From positions 2,852,001-2,916,000 of the forward strand of contig JAPNXP010000014.1 in assembly GCA_028753945.1 (NCBI GenBank): a stretch of 64,000 bases of DNA. The letters run 5' to 3'. The notes below the pieces were generated by a model that did not search any database, was not told where the DNA came from, and saw nothing but the letters and a program-made list of their open reading frames with translations. Position numbers and translations under genes: made by a program. Each line of letters starts with the position of its first letter. The first letter of the stretch is position 1. Below are positions 12,058 through 24,860 of this stretch, piece by piece. The DNA comes from Hexactinellida sp. DTS-2022 (lineage: Eukaryota; Porifera; Hexactinellida).

Positions 12058-12200
12058 AGTAGCGTAGCCGGGGCCAGGCCCCGGTTAGCGCGGCTGAGGC
12101 CTCGGTTTTCGCACCAAGGGTAGGGCCCCAACGGCTCAGTATTTCAACCCTGCGGACCCTGCTGAAATACGTAGTCAGGGCCTGCTTCAAGGGCGCATCC
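12058..12200. repeat. Terminus of a hAT-like element (CAGTAGCGTAGCC)
   Basis: The stretch begins CAGTAGCGTAGCCGGGGCC and is GC-rich, like the CAGTGGCGTAGCC end at 58025. No matching right end was found nearby, so this is probably a truncated copy. Confidence 0.45.
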
Positions 12201-12690
12201 AGCCCAAGGGTGGGGTGCAAACATATTCGCATGGATACCGCTACTTTACTGCCCTATTATTGTTCAAACCAAATACTCTCGTTAAACATCTAAATACTCT
12301 CATACTTTCTCGAGCTTTTTTTTAATGTGTGCAATCTCTTTCATCCGAACTAGATAGTGCCCTACCAAAATTATTCGTACGCGGCCGAAAAATTATATAT
12401 TTAACCGTAGTCTGCCGGAGTGATTTTCAGAAAAATAGCATACCCTGTAGTTCTTTGTATTTAATATATAGAACCTATTAATTTGAAAGCCAACAAGAGC
12501 ACAATAATATATCAATATACTATAATTTTTGAAAATATTTACTTGAGGATTTCGACAAAAAGTGATGACACATACTTTCTCTTTAAATCGATATAACGCA
12601 GTTAACTTGTATGTAATCCTTTGTTTCTAAACTTGAACAATGACGAATTTATTATTAGTTATCAGATCTCAAAAATTAAACAAATCCGAT
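12200..12690. other. Non-coding AT-rich intron sequence
   Basis: Nothing recognised. Confidence 0.3.
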
Positions 12691-12990
12691 TTTTTAGACT
12701 AAAGCTACATGACTTTTAAAAAATCGACAAATCTTTTTTGATGAACCATGGATTACGAAAAAAAGCATATATTTGAGTTATATCTATCACAACTCTGTAT
12801 AAGTCAAACCAAATATACTAAATAGATAATATTTAGTCTAATATCTTATTTCGGGTATTTCAACGGTGAAATTATAACATTTAGAATTTTCAAAAGCACG
12901 TGGCAGGCAAGTGGAGCAGTTCACTTTTATGCAACATCATCATTACAATTTCTGAAAATTTTGAAATTACAACTACAACTTACAAAAATT
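12690..12990. repeat. Dispersed repeat, copy 1 (matches 18035-18260)
   Basis: TTGATGAACCATGGATTACG, the ATATTTAGTCTAATATC block and GTGGCAGGCAAGTGGAGC recur in the same order and orientation near 18036-18240. The class is unknown. The boundary toward the GTAATC repeats suggests they may be its end. Confidence 0.65.
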
Positions 12991-12998
12991 ACAACTTT

Positions 12999-13425
12999 TT
13001 CTGTAATCGTAATCGTAATCATAATCAAGCTTTTTTTGAAGGATGTAATCGTAATCGTAATCGTAATCACCCACTAGTAATCAGCCCCAGGTATGACACC
13101 AGGCCCCCAAATTTTCCACAATAACTTTGAATAAGAATGAGGGTTCGCTGATCTCATTGCAACCCCCAAAGATATATCCGGGCCATACAAATAATTCTTG
13201 GTAGCTACCCCCATACACACGGGCCTTATTTTTCGTGCGCATTAAACTCCGGGGCTTAATCGAAATGATCGTACTTGCACCGTAAAGAAAATGAAATTGT
13301 AATCGATTGTAATTGATTGTAATCGATTACAACATTTCCTGTAATCGTAATCGTAATCATAATCAATCTATTTCTGAAGGATGTAATCGTAATCGTAATC
13401 GTAATCACTCACTAGTAATCATCCC
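12999..13425. repeat. Two blocks of (GTAATC)n with flanking direct repeat
   Basis: Blocks at about 13000-13075 and 13300-13420 contain runs of GTAATC, each with GAAGGATGTAATCG and each ending CACTAGTAATCA followed by CCCC. They may be subterminal regions of a hAT-like element of the simple-repeat-ended type. Confidence 0.65.
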
Positions 13426-13436
13426 CAGATCTGGTT

Positions 13437-15773
13437 CAAGATGCCTCAAAATCCACCAACCATGAATCATGGACATGGGCTCTTCGTCGCGAGGATATCG
13501 GTGACCTGAAGGTGGTCCATGTATGTATCAACCATTTTCAGAGAGAAGACATAGACTACACTTTCAAAGTCCCAAAAGAGGATGGTACTTTTACTGAAGT
13601 ACCGCGGGCGAAGCCAAAGCTGAAGGAAGGCGCTGTCCAAGTTTACTGCCCGGCTGCCCGGCATATTACTCAACCAAACCTACCAAACGGAATCGCTTGT
13701 CATACGATGCAAATGAGGAAGACTTGATGAACCAAACACTACAACTCAGCTTGAGATCCGAGAGTCAAGAGGAAGAGAAGTATGTAGTCAACTCTCTACA
13801 GGACTTGAAAGATAAGTTGAAACCTTGATTTATTTACCTAATAGTTGGTTGGTGTGGTTCCGTAATGAGAGTAACATAACGTTTGTTCTCGAAAAATGGC
13901 TGAAACAAAATATCTCAGTAGATTTGTAACTTGAAATCAATGCTTATTTATTCACCTCAGCCTATTTTAATGGACAAAGTATATCCGTCCCCATTGCTGC
14001 AATTAGTGACATCCAGAAATTGAATCTGTTTTGCAGGAACTTGCTTTAAAATACAACTCTAGTTCTTATTGTGATTATCCCCTTAAGTTTGGTTCTGCAT
14101 CCTTGAAGATGTACGTCAATTATATAATTCAGAAAGAAAAAGTTTAGCCAAGTTAGCTCCTCATTTGACTATGAAGTCCTGTTTTCCGTCTAGCATAGAG
14201 CGTCAAAATGTAAACTGGTTTTGAAATTCGTTAACGAATTAACAATATCTGCGCTAACTATCCAGAACGAATTGCGTTATCCAGAGTATAGAAAGAATAC
14301 TCCGGAATTTGTTGATAACTTGATACCCTTCTTACTGGAAATTATTCAACGTTAACACACCATTTAAAGGAATTTGTTTGAACGATAATTTCTCTAGACC
14401 TTTGACTTTGAATGACGAGCGATTTCTATCTTTGACTTGCGTAGTTTTTGGTTATATGCTTGGCAAACTTTACCAGAAAAAATTAGCAAACTGAGTAAAC
14501 AAACATACATCAGTTTTACACATGCTTGTATGCCTTACAACAAATTACCAACCATTTGACTCAATCTTGTGGCTTTACATATGTGTTGTCCTCCTTTCTA
14601 CAGACGGATCCCTTGGAACACCATTTCGGTCTATACCGTATGATGTTGGGTTCTAATGATCACATCTATCTTCAAATCGTTGAAACGAGCATCGACTTGA
14701 ACTTTCTAGCATATTAAACATATTTACTGACCAACATGCAACAATACACTTCCCCTCAATCTATTCAGTCATTTGTCAAGTCATTTTCTTGTCTGTATTC
14801 CACTACTGATGGTGAATTCAATTTGGAGCCATTTCTTGATGTGATTCATGACCTATCATCAATTGATTGTGGTTCACAGTTGCTTCAATCATTAGCCTTT
14901 ATTGCACGCTATACTGTCCATCAGTACCTGAACGAACAAAACCGTGTCATGTCTGTCTACATATACTAACAGTTGATAAATAATTTCTGCTTGATTTAAA
15001 CTTGGACTCTCAGTATAAACTTCTGCAGCTAACGGACCGTGGCGGACTTAAATATCCATCTGTGCCAGTTTTGAAATCAAATTCTTGTTTTATGGAAGAC
15101 CTTTAGTGCCTTCGAAAACAATAAAGAACTGTTGGCGAAGCTTGTAAGTGGACCTTCCAGAAAAAAAATATTTGAACTCGCGTTGTTGTATTTGGAAGAT
15201 AGTGATAATTGTGATCCAAGTATTTGGAAGTCTAGTATTAACTGTGGTGTGTTTAGTTGGAACATCTTATCGAAGCTAGTCTTTTCCGCAGCGAATTGCT
15301 TTCTTGCAATAAAAGTTAAGAATTATAACTCGATGGTTCTTTCAAAAAGAATTGAAAAGCGTAATTAAAGAAATTCTCTTAATTATGTGTTTACTTATTT
15401 GTATTTACCATTATTTGTATCACTCTGTTTATTCTTATTTCTATTATGTAGTTAAGTGTGTTGTGTGTCACTGCTAGAGCCAGAGAGAGAAAGAGGAGAG
15501 AGCAAAGAAAGCAAATAATTGTGTAGTATTCACTGTATATTAATATTAGAAATTGTACTGTTTGTGTTTATTATTACTATTAAATTATGAAAATCATATC
15601 ACCCTTCTCATTCAACTAATACTAATTAGGGGCTAGCAGGGCTGAGTTATGTTTACGACCTAGAGACGTATAAAGAACTTAGTTGTTCAATATAGAAAAC
15701 ATTAAAAAATTAAAATTTCCCATCTTCTTGTGCATCCCTGGTATATCTACTGTCAGGCCATATATAGAGTAGG
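13437..15773 (+). pseudogene. P-element/THAP9-like transposase relic B
   Basis: This is the longest P-like copy. A THAP C-terminal half (WTWALRREDIG, VVHVCINHF, KLKEGAV) at 13470-13660 is followed by a segment matching relic A at about 13830-14150 (FNGQSISVPIAAIS). Then come SSFLQTDPLEHHFGLYRMM at about 14590-14640, a motif typical of the C-terminal half of P transposases and THAP9, FIARYTVHQYL near 14900, LTDRGGLKYPS near 15050 and a last conserved block to 15368. It is broken by stops and frameshifts. The terminus GGCCATATATAGAGTAGGC at 15755-15773 is the inverted counterpart of the relic A end at 7998, giving the family's terminal repeats. Confidence 0.78.
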
Positions 15774-16232
15774 CTATGATTATACACATTATAAATCATT
15801 ACCCAAAAGCAAACCTACAATAAAATTTCGTACAAAAAATTCAAGAACTTATCGCACTTGTTTGACTGCTTTATAAAATTTTTATCAGATGAGTAGATTT
15901 TTAAGACATTTTCCCAGAATGAAGTGCCCATTAACTAGCAGTTACACATTGTCTGGGACGTTGAATTTTGGTGGTTGTATATCTACTCGATTGTAACAAG
16001 GAAACATAATGAGCAAAGTTAAATTTGAGAATAGTGTAAAAATGACTCACATCTTAAGGAGTTGCTGGTAGCTTGCTACACACCAATTTACAGAAAGATA
16101 GATAGATAGTGATGATATAAATAATTAGAAATAATTGGGATATTCGGGGATATATCAAAAATAATATGAAATACATACTCCTATAGTTCAACAAAGCATA
16201 ACAACTTGTAAAACATAAGTAAGGGTGGAAAC
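15774..16232. other. NPEPL1 intron 2, 5' part
   Basis: AT-rich sequence with a GATA-rich patch near 16097. It includes the donor of exon 2 at 16232-16231. No other feature is recognised. Confidence 0.4.
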
Positions 16233-16629
16233 CTGAGTATAAGGTGTGAATATCATCTGGACGAGTTGCAGAAGGCCCAATAGCATTCTCGGCAAGACAA
16301 AAGACAGCATGCAACGTTTGACTAAACTGCTGGCTTATTGAAGTGTAGAATGCTCCTAAAACTGCTGCTGCTCCCCCACAATCTCTTTTCATCCCTACCA
16401 TATTAGATTTTCCCTTTAGAGATAGACCACCAGTGTCATACATAATACCTTTCCCAACCCAACTGTATACACGATTCGATCCTTCTGGAATATAGCTCAA
16501 AATTACCATCTTGGGTTTGGATAAAGCCTGCATTCCGACACCATAAATACCTCCCATACCCTTTATGCGCAATTCATCTCCCTCTATTATTGTTAAAGAT
16601 ACACCAAAGCTCTTTAGAGCCTCTTGAAC
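16233..16629 (-). CDS. NPEPL1: NPEPL1 exon 2 (metal-binding core)
   Basis: The exon supplies residues 209-340 and part of codon 341. On the minus strand the acceptor CTAG precedes GTTCAAGAGGCT at 16629, and the donor is CTCAG|GTTTCC at 16233/16232. It encodes GGIYGVG, followed by VGKGIMYDTGGLSLK with metal-binding Lys and Asp, then MVGMKRDCGGAAAVLG with a further metal-binding Asp, and HAVFCLAENAIG. These are diagnostic of M17 aminopeptidases of the NPEPL1 type. The join to exon 1 leaves no gap relative to the expected family sequence. It stands alone between two transposon-filled introns. Confidence 0.93.
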
Positions 16630-16979
16630 CTAGTAAAATAAAATTATTAAGAACATGTGAATGGGCTATTTGTAAATAATTTTTGAATACGTGTTAATAT
16701 TAACAATAATTATAATTATTAATTATGAAAATCATGAAGGGAAGCAGCCTCAGGTCTCACCAGGTCCCCCAGAATATCCGGGGCCGGGGTGCCAGGGTCC
16801 ACCTGTCCCTCTGAGATCGACGCCCATGAATGGAAAGGAGTAGGTGTTACCATTTAAGGAAGTGTTCCGCAACCTTTTTAATTATCGAGGCCAATTTTAT
16901 ATAGCCCACGGATGTGCAGGCCACAATACAAATTGCCAAAAATTCCCTTAATATATCACTTATTTTGGTGGTTATGTAG
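16630..16979. other. Start of NPEPL1 intron 1 (acceptor side)
   Basis: AT-rich, with a GC-richer patch at 16745-16830 (GTCCCCCAGAATATCCGGGG) that looks like part of a degenerate MITE. No gene. Confidence 0.35.
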
Positions 16980-17345
16980 TAGTATATACCTAACGAGCCC
17001 TTCGGTCTCGGTCGATTTGCAACGGATCGGTGCTACGCACCTCAAGTTAACGATCGCTATGCGGCCTTCTCACCCTTTCTACCATTTTCCATAATTTAAA
17101 TTGTTTACCAATAATTATAATAACCGTTGAAAGCTAACTCATATATAAGATGATTTTGGAATTTGATTAATTTGTTTGCCTATTTGTGTAAACTTAACAA
17201 CAACAAATATTCATATTAGAAATTCGTGGTCAGCATACTTGTTGACCAATAATACCCTTCCAAAGCTAGCATAATGTTGATGTTAAATTTACATCATCAT
17301 ACTTGTTTACTTATTATAACATTTGAAAGTTAGATTATATCTCAT
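16980..17345 (-). repeat. Helitron-like repeat (inverted copy of 62870-63190)
   Basis: TAACGAGCCCTTCGGTCTCG at about 16991 matches inversely CGAGACCGAAGGGCTCGTTA near 63185. AT-rich blocks with TTTACCAATAATTATAAT, GAAAGCTA and TTAGAAATTCG also correspond in inverted order. The terminus resembles that of the repeats at 9135-10077. Confidence 0.6.
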
Positions 17346-18034
17346 ATATAAATGCGGTATCTATTCCCCCATCACTTAAATACAATCTGAACACACACAA
17401 AAACGTTTTATCAATGCCGAATGGCCCAAATATCCAAATGACATATGATTAAATCTCTCCATATAACTGATGAATTACTAGAGGACAAGCTATACATTTT
17501 TACCCACCTATTTAGAGAGGAGTACATTATACTACATAGTTGAAGGACATTATTAACAGATAATGGATAACGTTTTAGAACAACTCACTAACTTAATCAA
17601 GTACAATAAATTTCCAAATTAACCACCATATGTTACATCAATTTATAGAGCTCAGTGTTTTAGCCGATAATCTGAGAGGAAAGCTTCGATAAAGATCTTC
17701 ATGATTTAATTTTCAAGACAAACATGATGGTTTAGGATGTACTATTGATATATTATTTACTAATTTAAATATTAGCTGAGGTACTGCAGTACAACTCAGA
17801 CTCTACAGCTTAAATTAAATAAGCCATCCACCAATAGTACAGAATCTCCATGGGACAGTTGCGGGTTCCGCACCAAAACTCGTCGATTTTGTCACCTAAT
17901 TATTTATTAAGATAATTTCAACTTTCTAACCGAAGTATTTCCTTAACAGACTATAATTCAAAATGTTAAGGGTCTTGTATATGTACATATTGCACTTCTA
18001 TACTAATTTTTAATCCGAATCTTTAACAAGTTTT
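17346..18034. other. Non-coding AT-rich intron sequence
   Basis: Nothing recognised apart from low-complexity AT patches. Confidence 0.3.
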
Positions 18035-18260
18035 GTTTTTGATGAACCATGGATTACGAAAAAATAAATATATTTGAGTTATATCTATCACAATTCTGTT
18101 TAGTCAAACAGAATATACTAAATAAATATTATTTAGTCTAATATCGTATTTCGGGTGTTTCTACGGTGAAATTATGCCTGCCACAAAAACAAGTGGCAGG
18201 CAAGTGGAGCAGTTCACCTTTATGCTACGTTATCATAACAATTTTTGAAAATTTAGTTTT
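18035..18260. repeat. Dispersed repeat, copy 2 (matches 12690-12990)
   Basis: It has the same block order as copy 1: TGATGAACCATGGATTACG, TTTAGTCTAATATCG and GTGGCAGGCAAGTGGAGC. A short local duplication around 18178-18200 (GCCTGCCAC and GTGGCAGGC) forms a small inverted repeat. Confidence 0.6.
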
Positions 18261-18807
18261 TTTGAATGAAATCGATAGAGAGTACAAAACCATGTCTAAA
18301 TTCCGAATTTTCTTGAAATTTGAATTATTTGATCGACCTGTTTTCCTCCTGTTACAACGTGTATCAGTTAGGCAGTCTACAGTTATTAATACACCTTTTG
18401 AGTTATGGACCAGATAAATTTTGAAAGGTGTCAAAACACCTTCTGGCCCTGAATTCTAAAATCTTTTAAGTTCGGTTACATATTCTAAACTATACATCAA
18501 AATTCTCAATTTATAATTCTTCCTTTGGGAACTATTATCTGGGCTACTGTAACCTTGGGCATCAAATACGATTAAGTATAGAACCTTCTGATCTCGGAAA
18601 TCGGGGCCTTGGATTTAATCGAGACCTTTCTCCTATCATGACCCAAACGATAGATTAGATAGTGGCTCATCCTATCTAATCCTTGACTCATCACGAGTCT
18701 TTATTTCGGATATTCTTCTTGGATCTACACTTTCGTACTCAGCATGGATATCCTTGGCACCCTTCCCGCGATTGTCTTTTTGAGCACTTGACAAAGAATG
18801 TTGGGAT

Positions 18808-21800
18808 CATGGGCGTAAATCCTGGGGGGGACGGGGGGGACACGTCCCCCCACTTTTTGGAGTGGGGGGGACACCTATATTAATAGTCCCCCCACTTTTT
18901 GTCAGGGTTTGATTCAAGTAGAGTTGTACTTAATTACTGTTTCAACAAAATTTTACTCGCATCAAGTGATGAAGTAGGAGTTGAGAAATTAACGGATCAT
19001 GGAATCTTTTTGCATTTTGCGTAAATAATATAATAATAAATTTGGGTTGTCTTACGCAGGGTTGTATAGTTGGTGAGAATCAGTTTCATATAGTAACAAG
19101 TGTTTCTCAAACTGGATGTCATGAAAAAGATTCTAGGGGCCGTGAGATACAGTAAATCTCTGAAAGAACATCTTGATCTAACCTAAGTTTATTCTTCATA
19201 TTTTCTAGCCAAAATTGAGAAGAATATAGTCTATTATCTCATGTCTTATAGGTAACATTTTGAGTTAATTCTTCTCACCTAGGTTGTTATTACTCGACTT
19301 CTTAAACAGGATATAAAGGTAACAAGTATTGTCCACAATATAAATTTCCATATACTATTATACTATTAGTGCTCACAATAAACAGATCGTAACATATGTC
19401 TCAATACGAGGGTATTCCAAAGCGGGCGAAACTGACTGGAATTAAAAGATTCTTCAAAGAAACACGAAAGGATGAACAGACCAGCGTTATTGATGAACAT
19501 AATCTACAGCCCAGTTCTGTCCCTAACATCCCTCGTATTGTTGAGGAGCCTGTAGTATACCCCACGTTGGAGTCAAGCAGCACTGCATTGACAGGCTCAA
19601 GTCACAGCGGTGAGATCGGAGCAACCATACATAGCTTAGCAGAAACTGATGAGAAATTTCAACTCGATTTTGGCTCAAGTGATTACTGTGGTCAGCAGTC
19701 GATGTCTACTTCTAGGTGCTCTTTCACATCAGAATGCGTTGACGACATACTTTTGGACAATAATGAACATGACTCTCTGGGTTTCCCTACATCTGGCTCG
19801 AGAAAGTTACCTTGTCCAAGTAGTTCGATAGCAGTTTCAAGCATGTCTAATGCAAGTAACGTAGCTAGTTTGGACAAGCCAAATCAGCCAGAAATATCGG
19901 TTATTCCTGTTCAACGACTATCATCTCGAGCGATTCATTTCCAGAAAGACTGGTTTCAAAAATATCAATGGTTACATTACAGTTCGGATCTGAGAAAGGT
20001 TTTATGCTTCTACTGCTCAAAAGGTAGTGCCTTAGGCTTAATAGCTTTAGCCAGATGTAAAGATCCAGCATTTATTTTATCTGGGTTCAACAACTGGAAG
20101 AAGGCCCATAAAAAGTTTAGAACACATCAAATGTCACACACACACCAACTAGCAATAAATCTCATTTGTGCAATCAAAAGACCAGCTGTAAATATTCAAT
20201 TAGACACACAGAAACAGAAAGAACAAGAAATTTCTAGAAACTCACTTTTGAAATTATTTAATTCGATAAGATATTTGCTAAGACAAGGCTCTGCAATTCG
20301 TGGCCACGATGAAATTTCTGGGAATTATCTGCAGCTTTTGAAACTTAGATCAGAAGATGATCCCGATCTCGAAATCTATCTGAAACGGACAACCAATTTC
20401 ACTTCCCCTCGTGGACAAGAAGAAATGATGGAAATGTTCAGTCATTGCATTTTAAGAGAGGTTGTGAGTGATATTAAAAACAATGGATGTTTCGCAATTA
20501 TTGTTGATGGGACACAAGATGTTAGTGGTCAAGAGCAAGAGTCCATATGTCTGAGGTACGTTAACTCAGATCTACATGTACACGAAGATTTTGTAGGTCT
20601 ATATGAAATTCCTAGTACTACCAGTGAAGCTATTGCGGGAATGGTATTTGATGTCTTAACTCGGTTTGGATTATCGATAAGCAATCTACGTGCCCAAACA
20701 TACGATGGAGCAGCAAACATGAGTGGCCATTACACTGGTTGCCAGGCAAGAGTGCGGCAAAGGCAGCCTTTAGCACTCTATTTTCACTGTGCATCGCATA
20801 TTTCCAACCTCGTTATGCAAAATGCGGTGATATCCTGTCCATTGGTTCGAAACGCTTTACAGTGGATAAATGAATTAGGCGTACTCATGAATAGATCTGG
20901 AAAATACAAGGCTATGTTTCAAGCCATTTGCGTATCAAATGAAACCGAAAGTCCACATCCATCTGCTATCAAACCGCTTTGTCCAACTAGATGGTTGTGC
21001 AGACTATCAGCCATTCAGTCCGCACTCGATAACTACTCTACTATTTTACTGAGCTTGAAAGAAATGGCTGTTGTCGGTGCTACTGAATCAGCAACGAAAG
21101 CAAATGGGCTTCTAGATCGTTTTCAGAAAGGCGAGACATTATTAGGATTGATGGTAGCATCTAGGCCAGTAGCACTTCTAGAGCAGTTGAATAGCGCACT
21201 GCAAGCGAAATCGGCTAATGTATCTGGAATGCTGGAAGCTGTAAAATTTCATCTGAGTCTATCTTGGCATGGCGTTCAGATGGAGTGTTCCACGAAATAT
21301 TTATTGCTTCAGAAGAGACAAGTGAGAAATATGAGCTGGATCCACTAGAGATACCAAGAAGACGATGCCCTCCCAAAAGATTTGTTGATGAAGTTCCACA
21401 AAATCACCCTGCCAATCCTGAAGAACATTACAGGAAGCAATATCTTGATTTCATTGATGCTGTGAGCAAAGGTCTATCAGACAGGTATAACCCTAGCAAA
21501 TCTGGCGTTGCCCAATACTTGAATTTGGAGAACATGTTGACGTCTGGAAAAGTTGATTTTGATGTGATTTCTCAGTATCCTGAACTTGATAAATGTTCTC
21601 TACCAATTCAGTTGGAAATGTTTAAACAGAATTACTAGTCAGATACGTTACATAACTCAAGACTAGCCTATCGGAGTATGACACCTGAAGTACGCTCGTT
21701 ATTTCCACAAGTACTTGTTCTACTGAAACTATTACTTGTGTGTCCTGTTTCTTCTTGCGAGTGCGAGCGCAGTTTTTCCGCATCAAGACGACTGAAAAAT

Positions 21801-22180
21801 TGGCTCAGAGCTACAATGATCCAACATAGGCTGAATTTTGTTTCAGTTTGCCACATACATCATGAAAAACTGGATGAAGTTGATGTGCGTCAACTGGCAA
21901 AGATATTTATTGAGCAATCAGATATTCGCAGAAAGATTTTTGGAACTTTTCACTAGGTTTTGTGAACAATCCTATTATATTATAGGTATTATCAATTATA
22001 TTCCCATATATACGTATATATATGTATTTTTAAGATAATATAGTTTCTTTCTCCATGGGTGCTAAGGATCGATTCTGATCAATTTTAAGAGTCAAGAATC
22101 AATAAATTAGGTAGGGTAAGTTCCTCTCACCAACTGTGAAAACGTCCCCCCCCACTTTGTAACATGGATTTACGCCCTTG
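18808..22180 (+). mobile_element. Complete hAT transposon (TTF-finger/DUF4371 type), 3373 bp
   Basis: The ends CATGGGCGTAAATCC and GGATTTACGCCCTTG are inverted with one mismatch. The target duplication gttgggat is exact (18800-18807 and 22181-22188). Runs of G and C sit just inside both ends. The transposase gene lies at 19396-21953. It is the best-preserved DNA transposon in NPEPL1 intron 1 and lies antisense to the gene. Confidence 0.95.
19396..21956 (+). pseudogene. hAT transposase, ZMYM/TTF-finger type, one frameshift and one stop
   Basis: The first frame runs uninterrupted from ATG at 19396 for 650 codons. A Ser-rich N-terminal tail is followed by a TTF-type zinc finger (about residues 180-250: WFQKYQWLHYSSD, LCFYCSKG, NNWKKAHKKFRTHQMSHTH). 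Next comes the DUF4371/RNase-H part with DGTQDVSGQEQESICLRYV and TYDGAANMSG, then FHCASHISNL and CPTRWLCRL. A frameshift near 21250-21290 moves the reading to a second frame (21264-21638), a single TAG follows, and the same frame continues to the hAT dimerisation domain (SSCECERSFSASRRLKNWLR) ending at 21956. So few lesions imply a recent insertion or a recently active family. Confidence 0.88.
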
Positions 22181-22188
22181 GTTGGGAT

Positions 22189-24860
22189 CCATCTAGAACA
22201 AATCTTTTTAAAACCTATTTCATCAATACATATAGTGTGAGCTCTCCCTTTGAGATCCCAATTGCATGGCTATCTATTCCACCGTTGTATGTGGCTCTTC
22301 TTCCATCATTAATTCAATTTCGCGGATATTTCGGTTGGTGACAGCTGATATGGGGCCTCCTACTCCCGAAAGCAATCTTCCAAAGATTCCTGTCCTTCAC
22401 AGAAGCGAATGGGAAAATATTTGACCATGGAATATGAGGGGCTTAGTTCATATATCTAAGCCTCTAGAACAGCCTTTGGAGCAAAGCCAAGCAGCGTGCC
22501 TATTTTGATATAAACTCTTTGCTTGAATTTGTTATCGCATTCTTTATAGGTAATTAATTATTTACTGATAGCTAAATCAGGGTAAATAAAACGACAATAA
22601 TTAATAAAACCATACAAGATAGCGAGATCACTTTAGTAAAGTTGAATAAATAATAAATTATGGTTTACTATCAATACAGTTTCCTACAATTGACTGCATT
22701 ATCTGCAATTTTATTCACTAGGGCCGAGAACTTATTGAACGCTGTTGTAAATTTGGAGTTTCGGGGTAGTGTGGTATATTGGTAATGGAAGGAAAATGTC
22801 AGACACAATTCGTGGGAATGCAGAATTCAACTTCTCATGAAAGAAATTCTTCCAGCTCTAAAATTTAGAACGAAGCGCACTCACCATTACTAGTTAGAAT
22901 TGGAATTTTCTGCCGTTGCACGTAGTTCCCCTTTTATTGCAAAATTAGAGTAGTGTCATCAGAGTATAACTGCTTTAGATATTAACCATTGCTAATAACC
23001 CTTGTAATTCCCATACCGACTGGTGGTGGACACTCCATGCTGATTTTCTTTAATCAGTTCGATGGCCAAGAAGACCAACTTCCTTGGAAGTGTAATGATA
23101 CTTGTGAGCTCGTACTCTATTTGGATTGTTTATCCAATCTTGTGCTTATTACAATTCAGGGACGTAATCCTTTTGGGAGCTTACTAGTGTTCGTTGGTAT
23201 AGACAGCCCAAATTTCAAAATAACTAGAAAACTCGATTAATTACCCCAGTATTCGGCTAATAAATAAATAAATGAAGAATATCTCTCTAAATATCTCTCT
23301 TTCCTTCAAATTTCATTTTGCATAGTTTAACCAATAAGTCGATTGATAAATTATTTTTATACAGCAGTCAGTGGCCTAAATATTTTAAATGCAAAATCTT
23401 ACCCTTTTGTCCACCATAGTAACACGATTTATTGTTAAAGCCCACCCAGTCATCAGTTGCCTAAACTGAGTGTTTTCTATCTATATAATGTGTACTAATA
23501 AAATCTTTTCTTCGGAAGTAAATAAGAAAAGTTATGACCATACCAAAACTTTATTTGTATTACAGCATAAATTTGAATCAAATGCCATTTCAGATATTCG
23601 AAGGCTATGTTCTATGATTCTTTGCTGGGATACCCACCGATATATCCCTCGTAAACATGAATAACTGCATCCAGACAATCCTCTTGTGAACTCTGCAGCC
23701 AACTAACCCCTTTCTCCAAAACGGTTCTGTGAACGTGAGCACGTTTCATAGTGCTGGTTACATCGCTGGTTAGTTGGTGCTGTCACTTGTACAATAATTC
23801 CTTGATTCGTCGTAGTATAATATTCGAATCCGAGTTTTTGTTCTGTCTTTGAATTCACATCAACCAAACTTGTACAAAAACTGTCTGCCAAGATTAATCC
23901 TGCAGCGATATGAAGATGCATCCTCCAAAGTTATTGAAATATCTACTATACTTAGCTGCATTTTGGAATCGTATTTTTGTCAATATATGCGCCCAATTTA
24001 CTACTTTCTCTAATGACTTACAAGTTTTGCCACTACCTGGTGAATGGCAACACATGTTGTTTCTATTCATATCCAAAGTGATATGATACAACCCTAATAG
24101 TTGCTTGCCAGTTTTGTCGAGCAACAAAAGAGCTACACTATCAGTATCACATGAGACAACAATATTATTCTCCACATCTCTCAACACGAACAGTACTATC
24201 GGATTCTATAATTATGTCATCAGCCTACTTTATCTAGCTTGACAGTCCCTAGAACGCAACGGCATTTGATTTACCACGTAGCTTGGATGTGCATAATACA
24301 TCAGTACTGTAAACAATTAATAACAGAGCTCACAACATCCAACACCAAGATTTTACGGAGTATCACGATCTTAGAGTTGCATACCCTGCTAATTAGTTGT
24401 GGATTCCGTAAATTTATCATGTTTCTGGGGAGTTTGGTGTCCATAATGGCAACGTGATCAATCTGATTTTCATATAAGCGAACTAACACCTTCTTTCAGA
24501 GAATTTTCCAAATTGAGTCAAGGACAACATATAGTAGATTCGGTACTTTGCATACTCGCATTGCTAAAATATGCTTGCTGTTACTGATCCGCTCAATGCA
24601 GCTTACACGTAATTGAGCAGACATTTTCAGAATCTTTAACTCAAAATAACGGATTACATGTGTGTCATGGAGATTCTCGATTCCTAAGATTTTGGATTGG
24701 AAATGGCTCAATCTCTACCAGCATTCTTGAGTTCTCCCTAATTTCTAGGATTACTATACTAATCGTTAAATAGTAATTCGATGTGTCACTTGCTTGATGG
24801 TATAAACGTCTTGCCACCATGCACAGTGGCTTGACAAGTGGAACTAGGGAATTTTTACCG
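22189..24860. other. 2.7 kb of intron without an identifiable gene
   Basis: Scattered short frames occur on both strands, none recognised. The most protein-like is the minus-strand segment 24187-23894, which contains VVSCDTDSVALLLL, faintly like the DTDVLILL block of the PIN-type element, but the rest does not match. I consider the stretch decayed repeats of unknown type. Confidence 0.35.
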
